Positions 16,789 to 23,850 of a stretch of 64,000 nucleotides of DNA are shown piece after piece. The stretch spans positions 1 through 64,000 of the forward strand of contig NZ_MOLY01000041.1 of NCBI RefSeq assembly GCF_001956315.1. Reading direction: 5' to 3'. This DNA is from Sphingomonas montana. GTDB taxonomy: Bacteria; Pseudomonadota; Alphaproteobacteria; Sphingomonadales; Sphingomonadaceae. The notes beneath the pieces are model-generated. The model ran no database searches, was not told the origin of the DNA, and saw only the letters and a program-made list of their open reading frames with translations. Position 1 is the first letter of the stretch. Each line of letters starts with the position of its first letter. Made by a program: the position numbers and the translations under genes.

Positions 16789-17913
16789 TCATTCCTCCCG
16801 CACCAGCGGCATCAGGATGGTGACCGCGAAGCCGCCGCCGGGGCTGGGGCCGGCGCGGCAGAGCGCGCGAGCGCCGAAGCGGGCGGCGAGGCGATCTGCG
16901 ACGTTGCGCAGGCCGATGCCGGTCGTGGAGGGCGCGACATCGTCGGGTCGCGGATCGGCGGGGGCATCGTCGGTGACCGACAGGGCGAGCATGTCGTCCT
17001 GCGCCCACGCGCGGATCGCGATGGTGACTAGGCCTCGGCTGCGCGAGACGCCGTGCTTCACCGCGTTTTCGACCAGCGGTTGCAGGATCAGCCCCGGCAC
17101 CAGCGCGTCGGCGACGGGATCGGCGATATCCTCGATCAGCAGGATGCGGGCGGGAAAGCGCACCGTCTCGATCGCCAGGTACAGCCTTTGCAGCGCGATT
17201 TCGTCCGCCAGCGGCGCGTCTGTGGCCGGATCGCCGGCCAGGCTGGACCGGAAGAAGGTGGACAGGTTGAGGATCATCCGTTCCGCCTCGTCCGGCTTGC
17301 CCGTCATGACGAGCGCGGACAGCGAATTGAGCGTGTTGAACAGGAAGTGCGGATTGACCTGATAGCGCAACGCGCGGAGTTCCGCCGACTGCGCGGCCGC
17401 CGCGAACCGTGCCGCGCGGCGTTCGGCGACGCGACCCTGCGCGGCATAGGCGAGCGCCAGATAGAGCGCGGCCCAGGCGGCGAAGAAGAAATAGCCATTT
17501 ACCGCAACATCGGCATGCGCGGCGATGGTGCCGATCGCTTTCGCCGCGGCCCCGTCGTCGCCCACCTGGAGCGTGCCGACGGCCGGCAGGAACATCCGCT
17601 GGTTGACGATGGCATAAGCGAGCGCGGCCGGGACCGACAGCAACGCGACGATGGCCACCGCGCGGGCCGGCCCGTGGCGCGTCACGCGGCGCAGCGCGCG
17701 CCACATCGCGGCGCTGATCGCCATCGAGACCGCGGTCACCACCAGCCGGCGGAGCAGCAGGTCATATTGCCCGTCGAAGTTCAGCAGAGCCGCGCGCAAC
17801 GTGGCGACCGCGCAGTAGAAGGCCCAGAACGCCACAATCGAACCGATCGCGGCGGCCGTGCCGACGGGGGGCGCGGGATCGTCGGCGATCGGGCTGGGGG
17901 ATGGTGCGGGCAT
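16789..17913 (-). CDS. LytS/YehU-type sensor histidine kinase
   Basis: Membrane histidine kinase of the His_kinase (LytS/AlgZ) family, 374 residues. Four or more hydrophobic segments occupy the first 170 residues (IGSIVAFWAFYCAVATLRAALL and later ones), with no recognised extracellular sensor domain. The phosphoacceptor region is QVNPHFLFNTLNSLSAL with the His in NPHFLFN. The ATPase part has the N box (LQPLVENAVKHGV) and a G box (GIGLRNVADRLAARFG). Kinases of this family normally work with an adjacent LytTR response regulator; none is in the window, so it is orphaned here. The signal is unknown. Confidence 0.88.
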   Translation of the reverse strand: MPAPSPSPIADDPAPPVGTAAAIGSIVAFWAFYCAVATLRAALLNFDGQYDLLLRRLVVTAVSMAISAAMWRALRRVTRHGPARAVAIVALLSVPAALAYAIVNQRMFLPAVGTLQVGDDGAAAKAIGTIAAHADVAVNGYFFFAAWAALYLALAYAAQGRVAERRAARFAAAAQSAELRALRYQVNPHFLFNTLNSLSALVMTGKPDEAERMILNLSTFFRSSLAGDPATDAPLADEIALQRLYLAIETVRFPARILLIEDIADPVADALVPGLILQPLVENAVKHGVSRSRGLVTIAIRAWAQDDMLALSVTDDAPADPRPDDVAPSTTGIGLRNVADRLAARFGARALCRAGPSPGGGFAVTILMPLVREE

Positions 17914-18024
17914 GTCCGCCGGTTAAGCCGCGATTCGTCCCGTCGGGCAAGTGCCGGGGCGGGCGAGGGAACGCGGCGGGTCGGGCGTCGTTGGTCCAGC
18001 AACATTCAGTAACGGAGACGCACC

Positions 18025-18339
18025 ATGGCAGACGACAAGATGTTCGACGGCAGCGCGGACGACGGCCTTGCGGTGGCGCCACCCCCGCCCGGCGGCCCGG
18101 AAGGCGAAGCGGCCGTCGCGGGTGCGACACCGGTCGTGCGCGAAGGACTGGATGCGGACGACGACAGCCGGCTGAGCGCGGACCCGTCCGACGAGGATGC
18201 CAAGCTGGACGTGGCATTGGACGAGACGTTTCCGACGTCGGATGCGCCGTCCAACACACAGCCGGGCAAGGGCAAGGACCCGGCCCCGTCGAGCGGTTAC
18301 GATGCCGAAGCGGAAGCCGCGCGGGCCGGCAAGGAATAA
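18025..18339 (+). CDS. Small acidic disordered protein
   Basis: 104-residue hydrophilic protein rich in Asp, Ala, Gly and Pro with no predicted helix of length. The one distinctive motif is LDVALDETFPTSDAPSNTQ; short motifs of the type A-L-(D/E)-E-(S/T)-F-P-x-S-D-x-P recur in small stress-associated proteins of alphaproteobacteria, which is from memory and untested here. A GGAG ribosome site precedes the ATG, codon use is normal, and a strong intrinsic terminator follows, so it is a real monocistronic gene. Function unknown. Confidence 0.75.
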   Translation: MADDKMFDGSADDGLAVAPPPPGGPEGEAAVAGATPVVREGLDADDDSRLSADPSDEDAKLDVALDETFPTSDAPSNTQPGKGKDPAPSSGYDAEAEAARAGKE

Positions 18340-18363
18340 CCTTCTGGCCCATCACACGACCAG

Positions 18364-18395
18364 AAAGGCTCGCCCCGATCGGGGCGGGCCTTTTT
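18364..18395 (+). terminator. Intrinsic terminator of the small acidic protein gene
   Basis: A GC-rich hairpin built on the palindrome GCCCCGATCGGGGC, extended outward by AAAGGC/GCCTTT, is followed by TTTTT. It lies 25 bases after the stop codon on the same strand. Confidence 0.9.
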
Positions 18396-18600
18396 CGATT
18401 CGATCGACGAGGGAGTGGGCAACTTACCGAGTGTTGCGCGAATATGACTCTTCGGTGAACTATCGGAATAGCGCGCGCGGTTGTTGCGTTGCAGCAGCGC
18501 GCGTGCTTCCTTCATGTTCGGATGGGTGGTCGCGGTTAATGCGCTGGCAATCGGCGCGGTGCATGATCGGTCGCCTGATGGTTCGAGCGGAGGGACTGCG

Positions 18601-19149
18601 ATGGGTGCCAGGTCTAAGCCAGCTTATGGTGCGATGTCCCTTTCGGAGATGAAGGAGTTCGCCAGTTTCCCGGCGGCGACGCAGCGCTACATCCGGCGAT
18701 CGCTGGACGTGGGGCTGGACCGGCGCGACGCGATGGAATGCTGGTCACGCGATGTGGTGGAGGCGGCGAGCATTCGCGCGCAGATCCGGATCTATGCGCG
18801 GCTGGACCATGTCCGCAACCTGGTGCCGGACGACAGCGGGCTGGATGCGGTCGAACCGTTCCTGGCGCCGCTGGTGACGATGACGGCGTTCGACCTGGGG
18901 CAGGACCGGCTGTCCGGGTTCGGCGCATATCGGTTCCTGTACGAGCGGCTGATCGGCGGCGGGGTGCGGCCCTGGCTGCCGGGGGCATTCTGTGCCGCGG
19001 CCGCGTTGCCGCATCTGCACCCGGAAAAGCGGCGTATATTTCTGCAATCGATCAGTGAGGCGGCGGCGACCGCGCCGGGCTGGTCGAACCGCGAGCCCTG
19101 CTTCTTCCCGCAGTGGGTGGAGAAGGTGGAGCATCGGCTGGCGAACTGA
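18601..19149 (+). CDS. Hypothetical protein of 182 residues
   Basis: I do not recognise this protein. From the ATG at 18601, preceded by GGAGGG, it encodes 182 residues: mostly helical, soluble, no signal peptide or membrane segment. Notable stretches are FPAATQRYIRRSLDVGLDRR near the start, RIYARLDHVRNLVPDD in the middle, and an aromatic/cysteine tail (GWSNREPCFFPQWVEKVEH). The open frame extends back to 18481 but those 40 residues look non-native. Codon use is typical of the genome. It stands alone between a terminator and a repeat. Confidence 0.65.
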   Translation: MGARSKPAYGAMSLSEMKEFASFPAATQRYIRRSLDVGLDRRDAMECWSRDVVEAASIRAQIRIYARLDHVRNLVPDDSGLDAVEPFLAPLVTMTAFDLGQDRLSGFGAYRFLYERLIGGGVRPWLPGAFCAAAALPHLHPEKRRIFLQSISEAAATAPGWSNREPCFFPQWVEKVEHRLAN

Positions 19150-19175
19150 GGGGCGTAAATCTCGAAACGCCTCGA

Positions 19176-19274
19176 CCGTCATCCTGACGGACGTCAGGAT
19201 CCATTATCACTCCGTTTGAGAGCGTAACCGGACGCGTAGTGATAATGGATCCCATCCGCCCGCTGGGATGACGG
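19176..19274. repeat. Inverted repeat family C
   Basis: Outer arms CCGTCATCCTGACGG... and ...GGGATGACGG and inner arms GGATCCATTATCAC / GTGATAATGGATCC give an imperfect palindrome of about 100 bases. It lies between convergent genes and is unrelated in sequence to families A and B. Only one full copy is in the window. Confidence 0.85.
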
Positions 19275-19291
19275 TTGTGGCTCTTCGCCCG

Positions 19292-20077
19292 TCAACGACA
19301 GGCGCGCCAGCCCGCCGGGCCGCGCTGGGCCTGGTCGAGGTGGAGATGGTCGCGGTGGGCGGCGTTGTAGTCGGGCGACAGGGTGGTGGCGAACAGCCGG
19401 CAGGCGCCGTCGCGGACATCGCGCAGGAACGCGGCCTTCGGACCGGTTCCGGTCCAGTCCCCGACGACGGTGACGCGGCGGCCGTCGGTCAGCCGGAAAC
19501 CGGCGATGTCGACCGCATTGGCGGCCGAATGTTCGGACCAGCCCGCGGTCGCCCCCGCCCGCCTGCCGCCGCCGATCCGCCGGCAGCTATAGGTGCCGAA
19601 ATCGTCGATCGTGGCGACGCGGGTGCCGAAATGGCGGATTGCGGCGGGCTGGACGACCTGCCATTCCCAGGTCGCCAGCGTCGCGGCGACGGCGCAGGAC
19701 GCACCGATCGCGGGTCGGTAGCCGATCGACAGCGGCCCCGTGGTCCGCACGCGGACACCGTCGCGGTAGCCGCAGGACGGGCCGTCGCGGCGATCGGGCA
19801 GGCGGGTAAAGGCGATACCCGCCCGGCCCAGCAAAGCGCGGCATTCGGCCGGATCGGCTTTCAGGGCGGACAGCTTACGCCCTGTGAACATCCCGACGGT
19901 GTCGCCAAGGTCGAGCCGCGTCCAGGGCACGTCCTGCGGCCGGCGGTGGCCGACCGTCAGTGCGGCCAGCACCACTAGGGCGAGACCGAACAGGACGGCG
20001 AGTGTCGTGAGGAGCGGGCGCAGCGACATGGTGTAGCCAGTACGCGCGGGTGCGGACTTGCGTTGCGGAGGCTTCAT
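19292..20077 (-). CDS. Extensin-like family protein
   Basis: Membrane-anchored or exported protein of 261 residues with an extensin-like (DUF882-related, peptidoglycan-peptidase-like) C-terminal domain. An N-terminal hydrophobic helix (LLTTLAVLFGLALVVLAALTVG) comes first. The domain shows conserved cysteines (AECRALL, GPSCGYRDGV, GASCAVAA, YSCRRIGGG) and the metal-ligand-like HSAANAVDIAGF and DHLHLD motifs of the D-Ala-D-Ala-peptidase-like fold, suggesting cell-wall binding or hydrolysis. The ATG at 20077 overlaps the Nudix gene stop (ATGA), so the two are co-transcribed. An internal ATG at 20029 is the alternative start. Confidence 0.8.
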   Translation of the reverse strand: MKPPQRKSAPARTGYTMSLRPLLTTLAVLFGLALVVLAALTVGHRRPQDVPWTRLDLGDTVGMFTGRKLSALKADPAECRALLGRAGIAFTRLPDRRDGPSCGYRDGVRVRTTGPLSIGYRPAIGASCAVAATLATWEWQVVQPAAIRHFGTRVATIDDFGTYSCRRIGGGRRAGATAGWSEHSAANAVDIAGFRLTDGRRVTVVGDWTGTGPKAAFLRDVRDGACRLFATTLSPDYNAAHRDHLHLDQAQRGPAGWRACR

Positions 20078-20856
20078 CCGCGACGCGCGCTGTCCAGCCG
20101 TTCCGCGGTGACGGGGTAGCCGCGGTCGGCCGGGATGCAGAGCCAGCGGTCATCGTCCCGATCCTCGATCCACGGGACGATGCGGTCGGGCGTGATGGCG
20201 CGGGCCTGCGCCGCCGCGCGATCGAACGTGCCGAGTGCCGCCAGCCGTTCGAGGTTGCGGCGGGTAGGGAAGATGATGTGCCGGCGGCCGGCATCGGCAT
20301 CGGTCAGGATCGCCTGCGGCGTGGCCCAGAGCGCGGCGGTGGTTTCGGTCCCGTCCGGGATCGCGATGGCACCGGCCGGTGCGCGGGCGAGGAAGAAGCG
20401 CGTGTCGAACATCCGCGTCTCGTGGAAATTGGGGCACCAGCGTGCGAAGGGGACGAGCATGTCGGGTGCCAGCCGCAACCCCGCCTGTGCGATCAGCCCG
20501 GCGAAGTCCGACCCAGCAGCCAGGCCGGTGCGCAGCCGCGCAAGGGTCGGCGCGTCCGGCGCGGGCGACAGGCCGACGGCGATGCCGACTTCCTCGATCG
20601 TCTCGCGAATCGCGGCGATGCGGGCGGCGGCGTCGTTTTCATCGCTGGCGCCGGGGGCGGGGTCGGTGCCGGCCGCGCGGTGATCGCCTGGGTCGATCCG
20701 GCCGCCGGGAAATACCATGGCGCCGGCCGCGAACGCCATGCCGCCGGCCCGTTCGATCATCAGCACGTCGGGCGGGGCACCGGGTGCCGCGTCGCGGAAC
20801 AGGATCAGCGTGGCGGCGGGAATGGTGGCCGGCGGTGCGGGCGTCTGGCCGGTCAA
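20074..20856 (-). CDS. NUDIX hydrolase (NUDT7/19-like)
   Basis: 260-residue Nudix hydrolase likely acting on a nucleoside-diphosphate or CoA derivative. The Nudix box is split by a long insertion: GAMVFPGGRIDPGDH, about 30 residues, then AIRETIEEVGIAVGL carrying the R-E-x2-E-E-x-G catalytic core. This layout is typical of the NUDT7/NUDT19 type. A C-terminal segment (FPTRRNLERLAALGTFD) also fits that group. It is the first gene of a two-gene unit with the extensin-like gene and begins shortly after tRNA-Lys in the leftward direction. Substrate unknown. Confidence 0.85.
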   Translation of the reverse strand: MTGQTPAPPATIPAATLILFRDAAPGAPPDVLMIERAGGMAFAAGAMVFPGGRIDPGDHRAAGTDPAPGASDENDAAARIAAIRETIEEVGIAVGLSPAPDAPTLARLRTGLAAGSDFAGLIAQAGLRLAPDMLVPFARWCPNFHETRMFDTRFFLARAPAGAIAIPDGTETTAALWATPQAILTDADAGRRHIIFPTRRNLERLAALGTFDRAAAQARAITPDRIVPWIEDRDDDRWLCIPADRGYPVTAERLDSARRG

Positions 20857-20897
20857 TGCTTGACCCTCGGCATGCCGCAGCGGCGGTTTCGGATATT

Positions 20898-20973
20898 TGG
20901 TGAGCCCAGATGGATTCGAACCATCGACCTAGTGATTAAAAGTCACGTGCTCTACCAACTGAGCTATGGGCCC
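20898..20973 (-). tRNA. tRNA-Lys (TTT anticodon)
   Basis: 76 bases with an encoded CCA end. The 5' acceptor strand GGGCCCA pairs with TGGGCTC (one G-U). The D arm reads AGCTCAGTTGGTAGAGC, the anticodon loop CTTTTAA gives anticodon TTT, and the T arm is TGGTTCGAATCCA with the invariant TTCGAAT. All four arms fold. Confidence 0.97.
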
Positions 20974-21010
20974 TACCGAGCGCGCCATCTATGGCGCGAA
21001 CGACGGTTGG

Positions 21011-21511
21011 TCAACCTTTGGCGCGCGCATGAAGTTGCGCGATCGTGCGGCGGGTTGCCGGCAGTGCCCAGCGCGGCGCGATGCGGACCAGCGGATCGAG
21101 CACGAACCGCCGCGCGGCCAGCCCGGCATGCGGCACTTGCAACCGGCCGGCCGCGGCACGGCGCGGGGCGGGGGGCCAGGCACCGCCGGACCAGAGCAGG
21201 ATATCGAGATCGAGCGGACGCGGCCCCCAGCGCCGGCCGCGCCGCCGCCCGAAATCCTGTTCGATCCGCTTCAGAAGGGCCAGAAGCTGTTCCGGCAGCA
21301 GCGGCGTGGACACCAGGATCGCGGCATTGGCAAACCCGCGGCCGGCCGGCCCCATCGCCGGTGTCGCAAACATGGGCGACATCCGGTCGATCGCGATGCC
21401 GGCCGCGGACAGCGCGGCGCAGGCCGCCGCCAGCGTGGCACGCGGCCCGCCGTAGCGGGTGCGGCGGTTGCCGCCCAGAGCGAGCGCATAGCGGAAGACG
21501 GGACCGGTCAT
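21011..21511 (-). CDS. folK: 2-amino-4-hydroxy-6-hydroxymethyldihydropteridine pyrophosphokinase
   Basis: Folate biosynthesis kinase that transfers pyrophosphate from ATP to hydroxymethyldihydropterin; 166 residues. It begins with the family start (YALALGGNRRTRYG), has the substrate loop around SPMFATPAMGPAGRGFANAA (abridged), and the signature RRWGPRPLDLDILLW with the magnesium-binding D-x-D. The ATG at 21511 gives the usual length. It is followed closely by tRNA-Lys on the same strand and is divergent from the glycosylase gene. Confidence 0.93.
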   Translation of the reverse strand: MTGPVFRYALALGGNRRTRYGGPRATLAAACAALSAAGIAIDRMSPMFATPAMGPAGRGFANAAILVSTPLLPEQLLALLKRIEQDFGRRRGRRWGPRPLDLDILLWSGGAWPPAPRRAAAGRLQVPHAGLAARRFVLDPLVRIAPRWALPATRRTIAQLHARAKG

Positions 21512-21615
21512 TGCCGGCGTCAGACACGCTTTGGCGACCGCCGTCCAGCATCGCGGGCGACGCGCGTCACGGCGGCGGGGTTGGGAATATCGGGCCGGGC
21601 GGCTATGCAGTGGGC

Positions 21616-22422
21616 ATGATGACCGATCCCACCGCCGCCCCCGCCGACATCGCCGCCCCCGCCGACATCGCCGCCAACGCCGACATCGCCGCCAACGCCT
21701 TGGACGCCGAAGCGCCGGCAGCCAGCCCCGCGCCGGCCGCGACCGAACTGGCGGTGACCGAACCGCCGCGCGATTGTCCGCTCTGCCCGCGGCTGGCGGC
21801 GTTCCGGGCCGAACAGCGGCTGGCGCATCCCGACTGGCACAACGCCCCGGTGCCGGTGTTCGGCGACGGCGACGCGTGGCTGGCGATCGTCGGGCTGTCG
21901 CCGGGGTTGAAGGGCGGGAACCGGACGGGCCGGACGTTCGATGCGGAGAAGGGCGGGGGGACGCTGTACGGCACGTTGCTGGCGTTCCGGCTGGCGCACG
22001 ATCATGTCGATATCGGCACCGCGGATGATCTGGTGCTGGACGGCGTCGTGACCATCGATGCGGTGCGTTGCGTGCCGCCGAACAACCAGCCGACGAAGGA
22101 CGAGCTGCTGACGTGCCGGCCGTTCCTGGCGGCACCGCTGGCCGCGCTGCCCGAACTGCGCGTCGTGGTCGCGCTGGGCGAGGATGCGCATCGGTCGGCG
22201 GTAAAGGCGCTGGGCGGCAAACTGCCCAAGGCCCCTTATGCGGCGATGGCGGATCACCGGTTTCCGAGCGGGGTGTGGTTGATCGACTGTGCGCCGCTGG
22301 CGACGGACGGGGTGGGCATCGACGCCGCGGTGCTGGAGGCGGTGATCGCGCGGGCGCTGGTGCTGCGTTCGATGGCGGAGGGGCGCACGGACGGCCGGGC
22401 GGACGGCGACCCGGCCGAGTGA
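21616..22422 (+). CDS. Type 5 uracil-DNA glycosylase with repetitive N-terminal tail
   Basis: Iron-sulfur uracil-DNA glycosylase of 268 residues, removing uracil and perhaps other deaminated bases from DNA. Four cysteines for the 4Fe-4S cluster are visible: two in DCPLCPRL, one in VRCVPPNNQPTKDE and one in LTCRPFL. The active-site loop is VGLSPGLKGGNRTGRTF, which with the CVPPNNQP motif fits family 5 (UdgB) rather than family 4. The first 45 or so residues are an Ala-rich tail with tandem ADIAA/NADIAAN repeats; no counterpart is expected in the family. A second ATG three bases on is equally possible. Its stop overlaps the small membrane ORF that follows (GTGA). Confidence 0.88.
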   Translation: MMTDPTAAPADIAAPADIAANADIAANALDAEAPAASPAPAATELAVTEPPRDCPLCPRLAAFRAEQRLAHPDWHNAPVPVFGDGDAWLAIVGLSPGLKGGNRTGRTFDAEKGGGTLYGTLLAFRLAHDHVDIGTADDLVLDGVVTIDAVRCVPPNNQPTKDELLTCRPFLAAPLAALPELRVVVALGEDAHRSAVKALGGKLPKAPYAAMADHRFPSGVWLIDCAPLATDGVGIDAAVLEAVIARALVLRSMAEGRTDGRADGDPAE

Positions 22423-22568
22423 TCCATCTGACGCTCGCCATCGCGGATTTCATGCTGATCCTCATCATGGCCGCGCTGGGGGCGATGGGGTGGATCGTGG
22501 CGGGTGCGGCGGCCGTGGGACTGGTCAGCTGGGGCGTATGGCGGCTGGCGCGCCGGGGGCGTCGGTAA
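22419..22568 (+). CDS. Small hydrophobic membrane protein
   Basis: 49-codon frame starting at a GTG that overlaps the upstream glycosylase stop (GTGA). It encodes two closely spaced hydrophobic stretches (LTLAIADFMLILIMAALGAM and WIVAGAAAVGLVSWGVW) and ends in a basic RLARRGRR tail, the pattern of a small inner-membrane protein with the tail in the cytoplasm. The overlap and hydrophobic pattern support it; no family is recognised. Confidence 0.45.
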   Translation: MIHLTLAIADFMLILIMAALGAMGWIVAGAAAVGLVSWGVWRLARRGRR

Positions 22569-22601
22569 GATTGGCGAGGCCGGGTCGATTTGTCCGATCA
22601 C

Positions 22602-22629
22602 GGCCGTTCGGTTCCAGGTCCGAACGGCC
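22602..22629. repeat. Perfect inverted repeat between convergent genes
   Basis: GGCCGTTCGG at 22602-22611 and CCGAACGGCC at 22620-22629 enclose an 8-base loop. It sits exactly between the convergent small ORFs. There is no T-run on either side, so it is a weak terminator candidate at best. Confidence 0.6.
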
Positions 22630-22650
22630 ATTGCAGTCATCCGCCCCGGG

Positions 22651-22812
22651 TCAGACGGAATCCTCCTTGGGTCGCGCGACGTTCAGGTCCTGCTTGTCGT
22701 CCAGTTCCTTGGCGGTGCCCTTCGAAACGTCGCGGTTCGGAACGCCGGGGCGGGCATCCATGAAGACGCCGTCGATATCGGAACTGGGCGGGGACGGGGG
22801 TGGCTTGGCCAT
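22651..22812 (-). CDS. Small hydrophilic protein of 53 residues
   Basis: The ATG at 22812 has a GGAG ribosome site and opens a 53-residue frame beginning MAKPPPSPPSSDIDGVFMDA and ending with a charged stretch (KELDDKQDLNVARPKEDSV). It is proline-rich then strongly charged, with no membrane segment, likely disordered. It is co-directional with aguB, 57 bases after that gene's stop. I do not recognise a family; the composition recalls small stress-related proteins. Confidence 0.5.
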   Translation of the reverse strand: MAKPPPSPPSSDIDGVFMDARPGVPNRDVSKGTAKELDDKQDLNVARPKEDSV

Positions 22813-22869
22813 GCTGGATCTCCAATGTTCCGTCCTCAACGCGCCGATCGCGCCCACGGGGCCATGCGT

Positions 22870-23718
22870 TCAGATATCCTGCACCAGCCGGCCGTAAAGT
22901 TCCGGGCGGCGGTCGCGGAAGAAGCCGAAGGCGGCGCGGTGGCGCTTGACCCGGTCGATGTCGAGCGTGGCGGTGAGGACGCCGGTTTCGTTCGCGCCAA
23001 ATTCCGCGATCAGGTCGCCCCGTTCGTCGGCGATGAAGCTGTGGCCATAGAAGGTCTGGCCTTCCTCCGTACCGATCCGGTTGGCCGCGACGACCGGGAC
23101 GACGTTGGACACGGCGTGGCCCACCATCGCCCGCCGCCACAGGCGGGAGGTATCGAGCGAGGGGTCATGCGGTTCGTTGCCGATGGCGGTGGGGTAGAAC
23201 AGGACCTGCGCGCCCATCAGCATCATCGCGCGCGCCGTTTCCGGATACCACTGATCCCAGCAGACCCCGACGCCGAGTGGGACGGGCGCGTCCTTCCAGA
23301 CGCGGAACCCGGTATTGCCGGGGCGGAAGTAGAATTTCTCCTCGTAACCCGGTCCATCGGGGATGTGGCTCTTGCGGTAGATGCCCTGCACCGCGCCGTC
23401 GGGGCCGACCATGGCGAGCGAATTATAGTGATGCGGGCCGTCGGCTTCGAAGAAGCTGGTCGGGATATGGATCGACAGTTCGGCGGCGAGCGTGCGCATC
23501 GCCAGCACCGCCGGATGGGTATCGACCGACATGGCGCGGGCGAAGATGCCCTCATCCTCGACCCGGCAGAAATAATGGCCTTCGAACAGTTCGGGCGGCA
23601 GGACCACCTGCGCGCCGCGGCCGGCGGCCTCGCGCACCAGTTCGGTCACGTTGGCGATGTTTTCGGCAATGTCGTCGGTGAAGGCGAGTTGCAGCGCGGC
23701 GACGGTGATCTGGGTCAT
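22870..23718 (-). CDS. aguB: N-carbamoylputrescine amidase
   Basis: Nitrilase-superfamily enzyme, 282 residues, hydrolysing N-carbamoylputrescine to putrescine, ammonia and CO2. The Glu-Lys-Cys triad is visible: E43 in LPPELFEG, K116 in YRKSHIP and C153 in GVCWDQWYPE. The family fingerprints DGPGYEEKFYF and WRRAMVGHAVSN agree. It follows the agmatine deiminase gene in the same direction, giving the complete agmatine-to-putrescine route in one probable operon. There is no arginine decarboxylase in the window. Confidence 0.94.
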   Translation of the reverse strand: MTQITVAALQLAFTDDIAENIANVTELVREAAGRGAQVVLPPELFEGHYFCRVEDEGIFARAMSVDTHPAVLAMRTLAAELSIHIPTSFFEADGPHHYNSLAMVGPDGAVQGIYRKSHIPDGPGYEEKFYFRPGNTGFRVWKDAPVPLGVGVCWDQWYPETARAMMLMGAQVLFYPTAIGNEPHDPSLDTSRLWRRAMVGHAVSNVVPVVAANRIGTEEGQTFYGHSFIADERGDLIAEFGANETGVLTATLDIDRVKRHRAAFGFFRDRRPELYGRLVQDI

Positions 23719-23850
23719 GAACGGATCCTACAGGCGAACGCCGTATCGCGCGGCAATGGAGACGGTCAGCAGATAGAGCGCGATCGCCGGCACGCAACCC
23801 GAAGCGAGCGCCGGTCACAACGTCGCCTCGACATGTCCCGAATCGGTCAA

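Noticed and set aside
15530-17704. A 724-codon minus-strand frame over gspK and the kinase
   Set aside because: Frame-shifted shadow of the real kinase at its 5' part and antisense to gspJ/K.
20050-21615. Long 5' extension of the uracil-DNA glycosylase frame back over the tRNA and folK
   Set aside because: It crosses a tRNA and is antisense to folK and the Nudix gene; the glycosylase starts at 21616.
21619-21720. Regularly spaced GC-rich units resembling a CRISPR array
   Set aside because: The units are contiguous coding repeats with no spacers and no cas genes; they form the glycosylase tail.
22602-22629. Intrinsic terminator
   Set aside because: The stem is perfect but no T-run follows on either strand, so it is listed only as an inverted repeat.
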